Of a stretch of 17,117 bases of DNA, positions 6,011 to 13,657 are shown piece by piece. Location: positions 1 through 17,117 of the forward strand of contig USMJ01000003.1 in assembly GCA_900555805.1 (NCBI GenBank), written 5' to 3'. Source of the DNA: an uncultured Oscillospiraceae bacterium (lineage in GTDB: Bacteria > Bacillota > Clostridia > Oscillospirales > Acutalibacteraceae). How positions within the stretch are numbered: position 1 is the stretch's first letter; every line of letters begins with the position of its first letter. The translations under genes and the position numbers were made by a program. The notes beneath the pieces are model-generated. The model was not told the origin of the DNA. It searched no databases and was given only the letters and a program-made list of their open reading frames with translations.

Positions 6011-7030
6011 ATGGATATAAAGGAAATTTGTCTGAAGCTTGCCGACGCGGCAGGCGCTTCGGGCGATGAAAGAGCCGTCGGTGAAACCGCCAAAGAACTT
6101 TTGTCGCGGTACGCCGAGTCTCATATCGACCGAATGAACAACGTCATAGGCAGGATCGAGGGAGAGGGAAAACGCTTTTTGCTCGACGCTCATATAGATC
6201 AGATCGGTCTTATCGTCAGGGGAGTGAACGAGAAAGGCTTCGTGCTTTTCGATAAGTGCGGCGGCGTTGACCCGAGAACTCTTATCGGCAGCGAAGTCAC
6301 CGTGTACGGCAAAGAAAAGCTGTTCGGCGTAGTCTGCTCCGTTCCGCCTCACCTCGCGGGGGATGACGACAAGCTCCCCGAGATAAAGAAAATGGCGATA
6401 GACATAGGATATAACAAAGAAAAAGCCGAAGAACTTGTGTTCCCCGGCGACAGAATAATTGTCAGAAACAAGCAGAATAAGCTTCTGAACGGAAGGCTTT
6501 CAAGCGCCGCTTTTGACGACAGAGCAGGCATAGCGACCTTGATAAGAGCCGTAGAAATTCTCAAAGACGAGGGTTTCAGCGCCGACCTTACCGTCATGTT
6601 CTCTTCGCAGGAAGAGATAGGCGGCAGGGGAGCCATGACGGGCTCTTTCTCAAACCAGGCGGACGAAGCGATAGTTGTCGATGTGACCTTCGCCGATCAG
6701 CCGGGCGTCGATAAAGAAGAATGCGGAAAGCTCGGAGCAGGTCCGCTTATCGGATTTTCGCCCGTTCTCGACAGACAGATGTCGCTGAACCTTGTCGACA
6801 CTGCGAAAGAGCATAACATACCCTACGCCTGCGAGGTTATGGGAAGATCGACGGGAACGAACGCCGACGAGATATCCGTCAGCGGAAAGGGCATAAAGAC
6901 GGCGAATGTTTCCGTTCCGCTTCGCAATATGCATACGGCGGTCGAAGTCATTGATCCCGAGGATATCGAAAACTCGGCGAAACTGATAGCTTATTACATT
7001 CTTGAGAACGGAGGCAAAGAAAATGTATAA
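6011..7030 (+). CDS. M42-family metallo-aminopeptidase, first paralogue
   Basis: 339 residues. All residues expected for the dinuclear metal site and catalysis of M42 (glutamyl aminopeptidase/TET/FrvX-type) enzymes can be placed: His61 and Asp63 (AHIDQIG), the Asp169/Asp170 pair (AAFDDRAG), Glu201-Glu202 (SSQEEIGGRG), Asp224 (VVDVTFAD) and His308 (RNMHTAVE). These cytosolic peptidases usually assemble into large tetrahedral dodecamers that trim short peptides released by other proteases. The HxD motif is unusual: the common form is AHMDEIG, here Met is Ile and Glu is Gln. ATG follows GGAGGA by 4 bases, 10 bases after the methyltransferase stop. The next gene is a divergent paralogue overlapping it by 8 bases. 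Family identity is secure; peptide preference is unknown. Confidence 0.93.
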   Translation: MDIKEICLKLADAAGASGDERAVGETAKELLSRYAESHIDRMNNVIGRIEGEGKRFLLDAHIDQIGLIVRGVNEKGFVLFDKCGGVDPRTLIGSEVTVYGKEKLFGVVCSVPPHLAGDDDKLPEIKKMAIDIGYNKEKAEELVFPGDRIIVRNKQNKLLNGRLSSAAFDDRAGIATLIRAVEILKDEGFSADLTVMFSSQEEIGGRGAMTGSFSNQADEAIVVDVTFADQPGVDKEECGKLGAGPLIGFSPVLDRQMSLNLVDTAKEHNIPYACEVMGRSTGTNADEISVSGKGIKTANVSVPLRNMHTAVEVIDPEDIENSAKLIAYYILENGGKENV

Positions 7031-8054
7031 TTATCTCAAAGAGCTTTGCCTTATAAACGGAACTTCGGGCAGAGAGGAAAGCGTCAGAGAATATATCATC
7101 TCTAAGCTTATCGACAGAGCCGATGTCACGGTCGATCCCCTCGGCAATGTCATAGCCTTCGTCAAGGGCGAAAAGAGAGCGAAAAACAAGGTCATGATCT
7201 CGGCTCATATGGACGAGGTCGGCTTTATAGTCAGATATATCACGGACGACGGCTTTCTGAAGTTCACACCCGTCGGCGGCGTTGACGAAAAGGTAATATT
7301 CGGCAGAAATGTCACGGTCGGCGACGACAATATACCGGGCGTTGTCTGCGTTAAACCGATACACCTTTGCGAAAAGGACGACCTGAAGAAGTGTCCCAAG
7401 ATAAAGGATATGTGTATAGATATCGGAGCTTCCTCGAAGGAGGAAGCGGAAAAGTCCGTCTCGGTCGGCGACAGCGTATATTTTGTTTCCGATTTCACCG
7501 AGTTCGGCGACGGACTTGTGAAAGCCAAAGCGATAGACGACCGTTTCGGCTGTGCCGCCATGCTTAAAATGATAGACGAAGGTGTCTTATATGACACATA
7601 TTTTGCGTTCCTCGTTCAGGAGGAGGTCGGACTTCGCGGCTCAAAGGCTGCGGCTTTCACGGTCGCTCCCGACTACGCTATAGTTCTCGAAGCGACAACA
7701 GCCTCCGACGTCGCGGACACTCCCGAGTCGGAAAGCGTCTGCTTCTTGGGCAAGGGCGCGGCGGTTTCGTTCATGGACAGAGCCACTGTCTACAACAGAG
7801 AGCTGTTCAAAATGTCAAAAGAGACAGCCGAGAAAAACGGCATAGCGTGGCAGACAAAGACCACCGTCGCAGGCGGAAACGACGCAGGCTCCATACACAC
7901 AAGCAGGGGCGGCGTTTATACGCTCGCGATATCCGTTCCCTGCCGCTATATTCACTCCGCGACCTGTGTTGCGAACAAAGAGGATATGCAAAGCGTATAC
8001 AAACTCGCAAAGCTCATGAACGAGGAATTCGCGAATGCTTCGCTTGACGGCTGA
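7023..8054 (+). CDS. M42-family metallo-aminopeptidase, second paralogue
   Basis: 343 residues from ATG 7023, chosen because GGAGG lies 8 bases before it; an in-frame ATG 21 bases earlier lacks a site. The start overlaps the end of the first M42 gene by 8 bases, implying translational coupling. Site residues are the canonical set: His62 and Asp64 (AHMDEVG), Asp172/Asp173 (KAIDDRFG), Glu200-Glu201 (QEEVGLRG), Glu223 (VLEATTASD) and His311 (YIHSA). The third metal ligand is Glu here and Asp in the first paralogue, so the two belong to different M42 branches. Adjacent, coupled M42 genes could make a mixed-subunit dodecamer, as reported for archaeal TET proteins, or two separate specificities. 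The role is cytosolic peptide degradation. Confidence 0.94.
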   Translation: MYNYLKELCLINGTSGREESVREYIISKLIDRADVTVDPLGNVIAFVKGEKRAKNKVMISAHMDEVGFIVRYITDDGFLKFTPVGGVDEKVIFGRNVTVGDDNIPGVVCVKPIHLCEKDDLKKCPKIKDMCIDIGASSKEEAEKSVSVGDSVYFVSDFTEFGDGLVKAKAIDDRFGCAAMLKMIDEGVLYDTYFAFLVQEEVGLRGSKAAAFTVAPDYAIVLEATTASDVADTPESESVCFLGKGAAVSFMDRATVYNRELFKMSKETAEKNGIAWQTKTTVAGGNDAGSIHTSRGGVYTLAISVPCRYIHSATCVANKEDMQSVYKLAKLMNEEFANASLDG

Positions 8055-8790
8055 CAGTAGGATAGACGCCGTTCTGAGCTTTTGCTCGGGCGATCCGGTC
8101 GGCGCGAGGGTCGGCGCATATCTCGGTGCATACCGAAACGATATGCCGTTCGCCGTGTTCTGGGAACAGATAATTGACGGCGGGATAACAGCCGCCGTCG
8201 GGAAAATCGACGGCAATATGACGGTCTGCTCCGCCGAAAACGCCGACTTTTCGGAGCTTTCCGACTTCGTCCGCGTTATCGGTTTCGACACACTTTTTTC
8301 GCGGGCCGAAACTCTCCGAAAGCTCGGTCTTGACCGCGTACAAGGCGATATTATGAAATTTTCGGGCGAGAGCAGCCGCGATGAAACGGTGAAATTCAAT
8401 ATTGAGCCTGCGGCGCTGTACGCTCTGCTTTGCAGCGTGAACCGAGCCGAGGCGGTCGGAGACTACCTCCCATGGCTATCGGACTTCACGTTCCGAGAGC
8501 GCAGAAATATGCTAAGAGCGGTCGGAATTTATGAAAATAACAGGCTTGTTTCCTGCGCGCTGACGAGCGCCGAGACCGAGACTGACGCCGTGATAAGCGG
8601 TGTCGCGACCGACAGCGAAAGCAGGGGAAAGGGCTATGCGAAAAAATGCGTTATAACGCTCATCGACGAGCTGAAAAGGCTCGGAAAAGAAAATATCTTC
8701 GTCATGACGGAGGACCCGAAGCTCAGCGGATATTATGAAAAACTCGGCTTCAAAAAGTCGGGCGAATGGGGAAAATGCGTCAACGGTTAG
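8035..8790 (+). CDS. GNAT-family N-acetyltransferase
   Basis: 251 residues. The C-terminal half (about 118-251) has a clear GNAT core: the acetyl-CoA pyrophosphate loop GVATDSESRGKGYA at 189-202 with R-G-K-G, and YYEKLGF at 233-239 as motif B. The N-terminal 110 residues look like a degenerate second domain with no recognisable CoA loop, so this is a two-part GNAT protein. It would transfer acetyl from acetyl-CoA to an amine; substrate is unknown. The ATG overlaps the end of the second M42 gene by 20 bases, and the next gene begins 11 bases after its stop, so it is embedded in the operon. Downstream lies an amino-acid-type PLP enzyme, which hints at a small amino-compound substrate, but that is speculative. 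Confidence 0.85.
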   Translation: MLRLTADSRIDAVLSFCSGDPVGARVGAYLGAYRNDMPFAVFWEQIIDGGITAAVGKIDGNMTVCSAENADFSELSDFVRVIGFDTLFSRAETLRKLGLDRVQGDIMKFSGESSRDETVKFNIEPAALYALLCSVNRAEAVGDYLPWLSDFTFRERRNMLRAVGIYENNRLVSCALTSAETETDAVISGVATDSESRGKGYAKKCVITLIDELKRLGKENIFVMTEDPKLSGYYEKLGFKKSGEWGKCVNG

Positions 8791-8801
8791 AAAGGAAATC
8801 T

Positions 8802-10055
8802 ATGTTTAACATATGCGATAAAATCAGCGAAATATCAAAGGCGGCTCTCGAAAATGTCAGACCTTATTTTGACAGAATCGAAGATGTCACGGAATATAAT
8901 CAGCAGAAAATGCTCAAGGCGTTTATAGATAACTGCGTCAGCGAATCCATGTTCGCCGAATCGACGGGCTACGGATATGACGACAGAGGCAGGGAGACGA
9001 TCGACAAAGTCTTCGCTCAGGCTGTCGGCGCCGAGGACGCCATGGTCAGACATAATTTCACCTGCGGAACGCATACCCTTGCCGTTGCGCTTTTCGGTGT
9101 GCTTAGAACAGGCGACACCATGCTCTGCGTGACGGGAACGCCCTATGACACCATTCAGCCCGTTATCGGAATTTCGGGCGGCGGAGACATGGGCTCGCTC
9201 AAGGACTACGGCATAAACTATAAGCAGGTCGAGCTTGACAAAAACGGAAGAATAGATCTCAAAGCTATAGAAAATGCGGTTAACGGCAGCATTAAAATGG
9301 TATATATCCAGCGCTCAAGGGGATATAATCTCAGAGCGTCGCTTTCCGTCGCTGAGATAGGTGAGATAGTGAAAGTCTCAAAGAAGAAAAATCCCAATGT
9401 TATAGTAATGGTGGATAACTGCTACGGCGAGTTCGTTGAAAAGACGGAACCCGTCTCGGTCGGGGCAGATTTGATAGCGGGATCGCTCATCAAGAACCCC
9501 GGCGGCGCAATAGCCAAAACAGGCGGCTATATAGCCGGAAGACACGATCTTGTCGAAAAATGCGCCTACCGTCTGACGACCCCGGGTCTCGGAAGAGAGG
9601 TCGGAGCCACTCTCGGTCAGTCGAGAGAACTTTTCATGGGCATATATAACGCTCCCCATGTTGTCGGCGAAGCGGTCAAGACAGCCGTTTTCGCTTCGGA
9701 GGTCATGAAACTTATGGGCTTCGGTGTCACGCCCGAGCCCGATGAAATAAGACACGATATAATTCAGGCGATCATGCTCGAAAATCCCGATAATCTGATA
9801 GCTTTTTGCCGAGGGCTTCAGAAAGGCTCGCCGATAGATTCATTTGTTACGCCCGAGCCGTGGGATATGCCCGGTTATGACAGCAAGGTCATCATGTCCG
9901 CAGGAGCTTTCACCTTAGGCTCTTCGATAGAGCTTTCGGGCGACGCGCCGCTTCGTGAGCCGTTCGCCGTCTGGATGCAGGGCGGAACGGACTTCCATGC
10001 GTCGAAAATAGGCGTTCTTTTAGCCGCTCAGGAGGTGCTGAAAGCCAATGAGTGA
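8802..10055 (+). CDS. Methionine gamma-lyase-like PLP enzyme (YnbB / 'aluminium resistance' family)
   Basis: 417 residues from ATG 8802, which follows an AAAGGAAA site; an in-frame ATG at 8766 lies inside the previous gene and lacks a site. The fold is type I PLP: a GTHTLAVALFG segment at 89-99 for cofactor phosphate, VDNCYGEF at 204-211 giving Asp205 for the pyridine nitrogen, and GSLIKNPGG at 227-235 with Lys231 as the Schiff-base lysine. These match the Met_gamma_lyase family (PF06838) that includes B. subtilis YnbB and proteins once named aluminium resistance protein. The family's reaction has not been firmly established; C-S lyase activity on sulfur amino acids is assumed from distant homology to cystathionine gamma-lyase types. 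It overlaps the next gene by 8 bases. Confidence 0.92.
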   Translation: MFNICDKISEISKAALENVRPYFDRIEDVTEYNQQKMLKAFIDNCVSESMFAESTGYGYDDRGRETIDKVFAQAVGAEDAMVRHNFTCGTHTLAVALFGVLRTGDTMLCVTGTPYDTIQPVIGISGGGDMGSLKDYGINYKQVELDKNGRIDLKAIENAVNGSIKMVYIQRSRGYNLRASLSVAEIGEIVKVSKKKNPNVIVMVDNCYGEFVEKTEPVSVGADLIAGSLIKNPGGAIAKTGGYIAGRHDLVEKCAYRLTTPGLGREVGATLGQSRELFMGIYNAPHVVGEAVKTAVFASEVMKLMGFGVTPEPDEIRHDIIQAIMLENPDNLIAFCRGLQKGSPIDSFVTPEPWDMPGYDSKVIMSAGAFTLGSSIELSGDAPLREPFAVWMQGGTDFHASKIGVLLAAQEVLKANE

Positions 10056-10752
10056 GTTCAAGGGCATAGCGCCCGAGATGATAATGCTTCTCGCTGAGAA
10101 CAGGTTTAATAACAGCAAGATATTTTATGATGAACATAAGGAAGAGATAAAGTCGGGTGTGACGAAACCGCTTTATGCGCTGATATCCGATCTTGAACCG
10201 ACTCTTAAGAAGATCGATCCCGAAATGTGTCTCATACCGAGCAAAATGATATCGAGAATCCGCCGCGATACGAGATATACGAGAGACAAATCTCTCTACC
10301 GTGAGAATGTGTGGATAATGTTCATGCGCCACAAAAAGCTGTGGTCTCATCAGCCGTGCATGTGGTTCGAGATGTCGCCGAACGGAATGAACTGGGGCGT
10401 CGGAATATACGACTGCCGACCGGCTGTCATGGAGAGATTTCGCAAGAAGCTCGACGAAAAAGGCGAGAAATTTCTCAAAGCCGCCGACAGCGCGATGAAA
10501 GTCGGGGCAAGACCGAGCTTTACCCTATATAAAAAAGACAAAAGCGAGGGCAAGGATCAAAGGCTCAAGCTCTACTACAACGCTAAGGAGCTTTATTTTA
10601 TCAGCCCGTTATACTCGCTTGAAACGCTGTTTGACGGGAACGCCGAACAACAGCTTGAGAAGGCAATAAAGGCGTATGCGCCTATGTATAAATTTCTAAT
10701 GGAGATAACTGAAGAAATGCTTGAAGAAGAAGGAGGAATAACCAATGCTTGA
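10048..10752 (+). CDS. DUF2461 family protein
   Basis: 234 residues. It resembles the DUF2461/TIGR02453 family: an N-terminal FxxAENRFNNSKIFYDEHK-like opening, the basic core MISRIRRDTRYTRDKS at about 68-83, then WIMF, and an aromatic-rich PCMWFEMS segment followed by MNWGVGIY. The arginine and aspartate arrangement in the RDTR-tRDKSlYR stretch is the most conserved part of the family and probably forms a binding site. No enzymatic role is known to me. It has no signal peptide or membrane segment, so it is cytosolic. The ATG overlaps the PLP enzyme gene by 8 bases, and its own end overlaps the mutase start by 8 bases, so it is strongly coupled to both. I cannot offer a supported function. Confidence 0.85.
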   Translation: MSEFKGIAPEMIMLLAENRFNNSKIFYDEHKEEIKSGVTKPLYALISDLEPTLKKIDPEMCLIPSKMISRIRRDTRYTRDKSLYRENVWIMFMRHKKLWSHQPCMWFEMSPNGMNWGVGIYDCRPAVMERFRKKLDEKGEKFLKAADSAMKVGARPSFTLYKKDKSEGKDQRLKLYYNAKELYFISPLYSLETLFDGNAEQQLEKAIKAYAPMYKFLMEITEEMLEEEGGITNA

Positions 10753-12265
10753 TAAATATTGGAAGCATTTTAAAAGCGGAACGGACATCAGAGGCGTCGC
10801 CGTCGACGCGGTAAAGGACGAGCCGCTCGACCTGACGGACGAAAACATTTTCAGAATGACGGCCGGCTTCGCCAAGTGGCTGACGGAAAATGTGAAGAAA
10901 GAAAACTACAAGGTCTCGGTCGGTCACGACTCGAGGATTTCGGCTGAAAGAATAAAGAAACAGGTCGTCGCCGCGCTGACCGAAAGCGGATTCGAGGTCG
11001 TTGACTGCTCGCTTGCCTCGACGCCGGCGATGTTCATGACCACGGTCGACCTCGGCTGCGACGCGGCGGTTCAGATAACCGCAAGCCACCACCCGTACCA
11101 CAGAAACGGACTGAAATTTTTCACAAGACAGGGCGGACTTGAGGGCAGCGACATCGAAAAGATACTCGAATACGCCCAGAACGAAGAAAATGTTCTGACG
11201 GATAAAAAAGGCGCTTTCATTTCGGTCGATTATATGACTAAGTACGCGGAGAACCTCCGCAATATGATTAAGAAACAGGTCGCGGCTGAAGATTTCGAGC
11301 ATCCTTTGAAAGGCTATAAGATCGCGGTCGACGCAGGCAACGGCGTCGGCGGATTCTTCGCGAGAGACGTTCTCGCTCCGCTCGGAGCCGATGTTTCGGC
11401 GAGCCGCTATCTAGACCCCGACGGAATGTTCCCGAACCATATCCCAAACCCCGAAAACCCTACGGCTATGCAGGCCATATGCGACGCCACGCTTGAGGGC
11501 AAAGCCGACCTCGGAGTTATATTCGACACCGACGTTGACAGAGCCGGCTGCGTTGACGCGAACGGCAGAGAGATCAACAGAAACCGACTTGTCGCTCTCG
11601 CTTCCCTCATCGCTCTTGAGGGCAACGACGGCGGAACGGTCGTCACCGACAGCGTAACTTCAAGCGGGCTTAAAAAGTTCATCGAGCAGAAGCTCGGCGG
11701 CGTACATTATAGATATAAAAGAGGATATAAGAACGTTATCGACCGCCAGATCGAGCTGAATAAAAGCGGTGTGAACTGTCCGCTCGCGATGGAAACATCG
11801 GGCCACGCGGCGTTCAGGGAGAACTATTATCTCGACGACGGCGCATACCTTATGACGAAAATTATCATCAAGGCGGCTCAGCTCGGAAAACAGGGCAAGA
11901 CCCTCGATTCGCTCATCGCCGACCTCGAAGACCCTGCCGAAGCGAAAGAATTCAGGTTCAGGATAATCCCCGAGGACTTTAAGGCTTACGGCGAAAAGGT
12001 CATCGCGGATCTTGAAAGGTACGCGGAAAATGCCTGCGGATGGCAGGTCGCCGACGACAACCGTGAGGGTATCCGCGTCAATTTCGCCAAGGACGACGGC
12101 GACGGATGGTTCCTTCTGAGGCTCAGCGTCCACGACCCGATAATGCCGCTGAATATCGAAAGCGACAGCGTCGGCGGAGTGAAAAAGATAGCCAAAAAGC
12201 TTTTAGGCTTCTTAAGAGAATACGACGGCTTGGACATCGCCGTCATCGAAGATTTTGTTAAATGA
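10745..12265 (+). CDS. Alpha-D-phosphohexomutase (phosphomannomutase/phosphoglucomutase)
   Basis: 506 residues with the four-domain mutase layout. The active-site serine is Ser114 in TASHHPYHRNGLKFF (112-126); most relatives have TASHNP or TASHLP, so the His after SH is a variant. The Mg2+ loop is DTDVDRAG at 261-268 with Asp261, Asp263 and Asp265, followed by the usual Arg266. The sugar-specificity loop is ETSGH at 350-354, and the C-terminal phosphate loop is around DNREGIRV at 438-445. It would interconvert hexose-1-phosphate and hexose-6-phosphate (mannose or glucose), feeding nucleotide sugars for cell envelope or storage polymers. Its place before alanine racemase and in the same operon as GH31 fits both wall synthesis and use of glucose released from oligosaccharides. 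Substrate preference is not decided by sequence. AGGAGG stands 8 bases before the ATG. Confidence 0.93.
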   Translation: MLDKYWKHFKSGTDIRGVAVDAVKDEPLDLTDENIFRMTAGFAKWLTENVKKENYKVSVGHDSRISAERIKKQVVAALTESGFEVVDCSLASTPAMFMTTVDLGCDAAVQITASHHPYHRNGLKFFTRQGGLEGSDIEKILEYAQNEENVLTDKKGAFISVDYMTKYAENLRNMIKKQVAAEDFEHPLKGYKIAVDAGNGVGGFFARDVLAPLGADVSASRYLDPDGMFPNHIPNPENPTAMQAICDATLEGKADLGVIFDTDVDRAGCVDANGREINRNRLVALASLIALEGNDGGTVVTDSVTSSGLKKFIEQKLGGVHYRYKRGYKNVIDRQIELNKSGVNCPLAMETSGHAAFRENYYLDDGAYLMTKIIIKAAQLGKQGKTLDSLIADLEDPAEAKEFRFRIIPEDFKAYGEKVIADLERYAENACGWQVADDNREGIRVNFAKDDGDGWFLLRLSVHDPIMPLNIESDSVGGVKKIAKKLLGFLREYDGLDIAVIEDFVK

Positions 12266-12278
12266 AACAGGTGATATC

Positions 12279-13454
12279 GTGTTTGAAAACTTGAGAGCAT
12301 ACGCTCGGATAAATCTTGATAACATCAGGCATAACCTTGAAGCTGTCAAGAACAAAGTCGGCGAAAACACAAAAATACTCGCCGTCATAAAGGCGGACGG
12401 CTACGGCCACGGCTCTATCCCCATAGCGAGATATTTGAGCAAGGAAAAGCTCGTCTACGGCTTCGGAGTTTCGACATACCGCGAGGCTGTCGTCCTCAGA
12501 AAAGGCGGCATACATGAGCCTATACTCATTTTGGGCTATGTTTTTCCGGGAGACTTCGAGGGCGTTCTGAGATACGGCATAACAACGACCGTGTTTCAGT
12601 ATGAGACGGCGAAGTTTCTTTCCGACGTCGCCGTCATGTGCGGCAAGACGGCGAACATCCATATCAAGATAGACACGGGTATGGGCAGAATAGGCTTTGA
12701 CGCCGACGACGAAAGCATAGACGAAATAGAGAAGATATCGAAGCTTCCGAATATAAACATCGAGGGCATATTCTCTCATTTCGCCTGCGCCGACAGCGCC
12801 GACAAGACCTCGGCTAAAAATCAGGAAAGAAAGTTCTTCCATATCCTTTCCGAGCTTGAGGACAGAGGTATAAACATACCGATAAAGCATATCTGCAACA
12901 GCGCAGGTATAGTCGACATATCCGACGGATATCTCGACATGGTCAGAGCAGGCATAGTCATGTACGGCCTTTATCCCTCCGATCAGGTGGATAAAACCGC
13001 TATTGACTTAAAGCCGGCTATGGAAATCAAAAGCCGAGTAGTATATGTAAAAACCGTGAAACAGCCTACCCCGATAAGCTACGGTTCGACGTACACGGCA
13101 AAAGAGGGAACGAGGATAGCGACAGTCTCCTTGGGATATGCCGACGGCTATTACAGATCGCTTTCGTCGAAAGGCGAAGTCCTGATAAGAGGCAAGAGAG
13201 CGAAGATAGTCGGAAGAATATGCATGGATCAGATGATGGTCGACGTGACGGATATCCCCGATGTCTGTCAGGGCGATATTGTGACCGTTTTCGGCAAGGA
13301 CGGTGACGACGAGATCACATTCGAAGAAATGAGCGCAAGAGCCGGAACATTCAACTATGAATTCATCTGCGGCTTCGCAAGGCGCGTACCGAGAATATAT
13401 TTTGAACACGGGAGAATCATCCGCGTTCTCGATTATCTTGAAGAGACGATATAA
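12279..13454 (+). CDS. alr: Alanine racemase
   Basis: 391 residues starting at GTG 12279. I choose GTG because AGGTGA lies 4 bases before it, 13 bases past the mutase stop; the only in-frame alternative upstream is a TTG inside the mutase gene. The PLP lysine is Lys38 in AVIKADGYGHG, and the second catalytic base is Tyr268 in PISYGSTY, the counterpart of Tyr265 of the Geobacillus enzyme. GRICMDQMMVDVT (a conserved segment near the active-site entrance) and the C-terminal ARRVPR are also typical. The enzyme makes D-alanine from L-alanine for peptidoglycan and, in Gram-positives, for D-alanylation of teichoic acids. Length equals the usual 380-390. It is a soluble homodimer in other species. 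Confidence 0.97.
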   Translation: MFENLRAYARINLDNIRHNLEAVKNKVGENTKILAVIKADGYGHGSIPIARYLSKEKLVYGFGVSTYREAVVLRKGGIHEPILILGYVFPGDFEGVLRYGITTTVFQYETAKFLSDVAVMCGKTANIHIKIDTGMGRIGFDADDESIDEIEKISKLPNINIEGIFSHFACADSADKTSAKNQERKFFHILSELEDRGINIPIKHICNSAGIVDISDGYLDMVRAGIVMYGLYPSDQVDKTAIDLKPAMEIKSRVVYVKTVKQPTPISYGSTYTAKEGTRIATVSLGYADGYYRSLSSKGEVLIRGKRAKIVGRICMDQMMVDVTDIPDVCQGDIVTVFGKDGDDEITFEEMSARAGTFNYEFICGFARRVPRIYFEHGRIIRVLDYLEETI

Positions 13455-13463
13455 GGAGACGCC

Positions 13464-13643
13464 ATGTATAAGAAAAACTGTGAATTCTGTCTGAACTATG
13501 TTTTCGACGAGGAATACGGCGAAAACATATGCGACGTCGATATAGACATGGACGAAATGGAACACTTTCTTCACGGCTCATACAGGGAGTGTCCGTATTT
13601 CAGGATAGATAACGAATATAAAATAGTGGAGAAACAGAACTGA
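13464..13643 (+). CDS. Small four-cysteine protein (resembles DUF6472)
   Basis: 59 codons, ATG 13464 to TGA 13643. AAGGAG overlaps the alr stop and sits 7 bases before the ATG, and the next gene follows after 14 bases, so it is a genuine member of the operon. The protein has a CEFC pair (Cys6, Cys9), Cys23 and Cys43, which could bind one zinc. It is very acidic in the middle (DVDIDMDEMEH), has an aromatic-rich RECPYFR piece, and ends with EYKIVEKQN. This pattern recalls small clostridial proteins classed as DUF6472, which have no known role. It has no membrane segment or signal peptide. A zinc-binding regulator or adaptor is possible, but nothing in the sequence fixes its function. Confidence 0.85.
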   Translation: MYKKNCEFCLNYVFDEEYGENICDVDIDMDEMEHFLHGSYRECPYFRIDNEYKIVEKQN

Positions 13644-13657
13644 AAGGAGAAATATAA

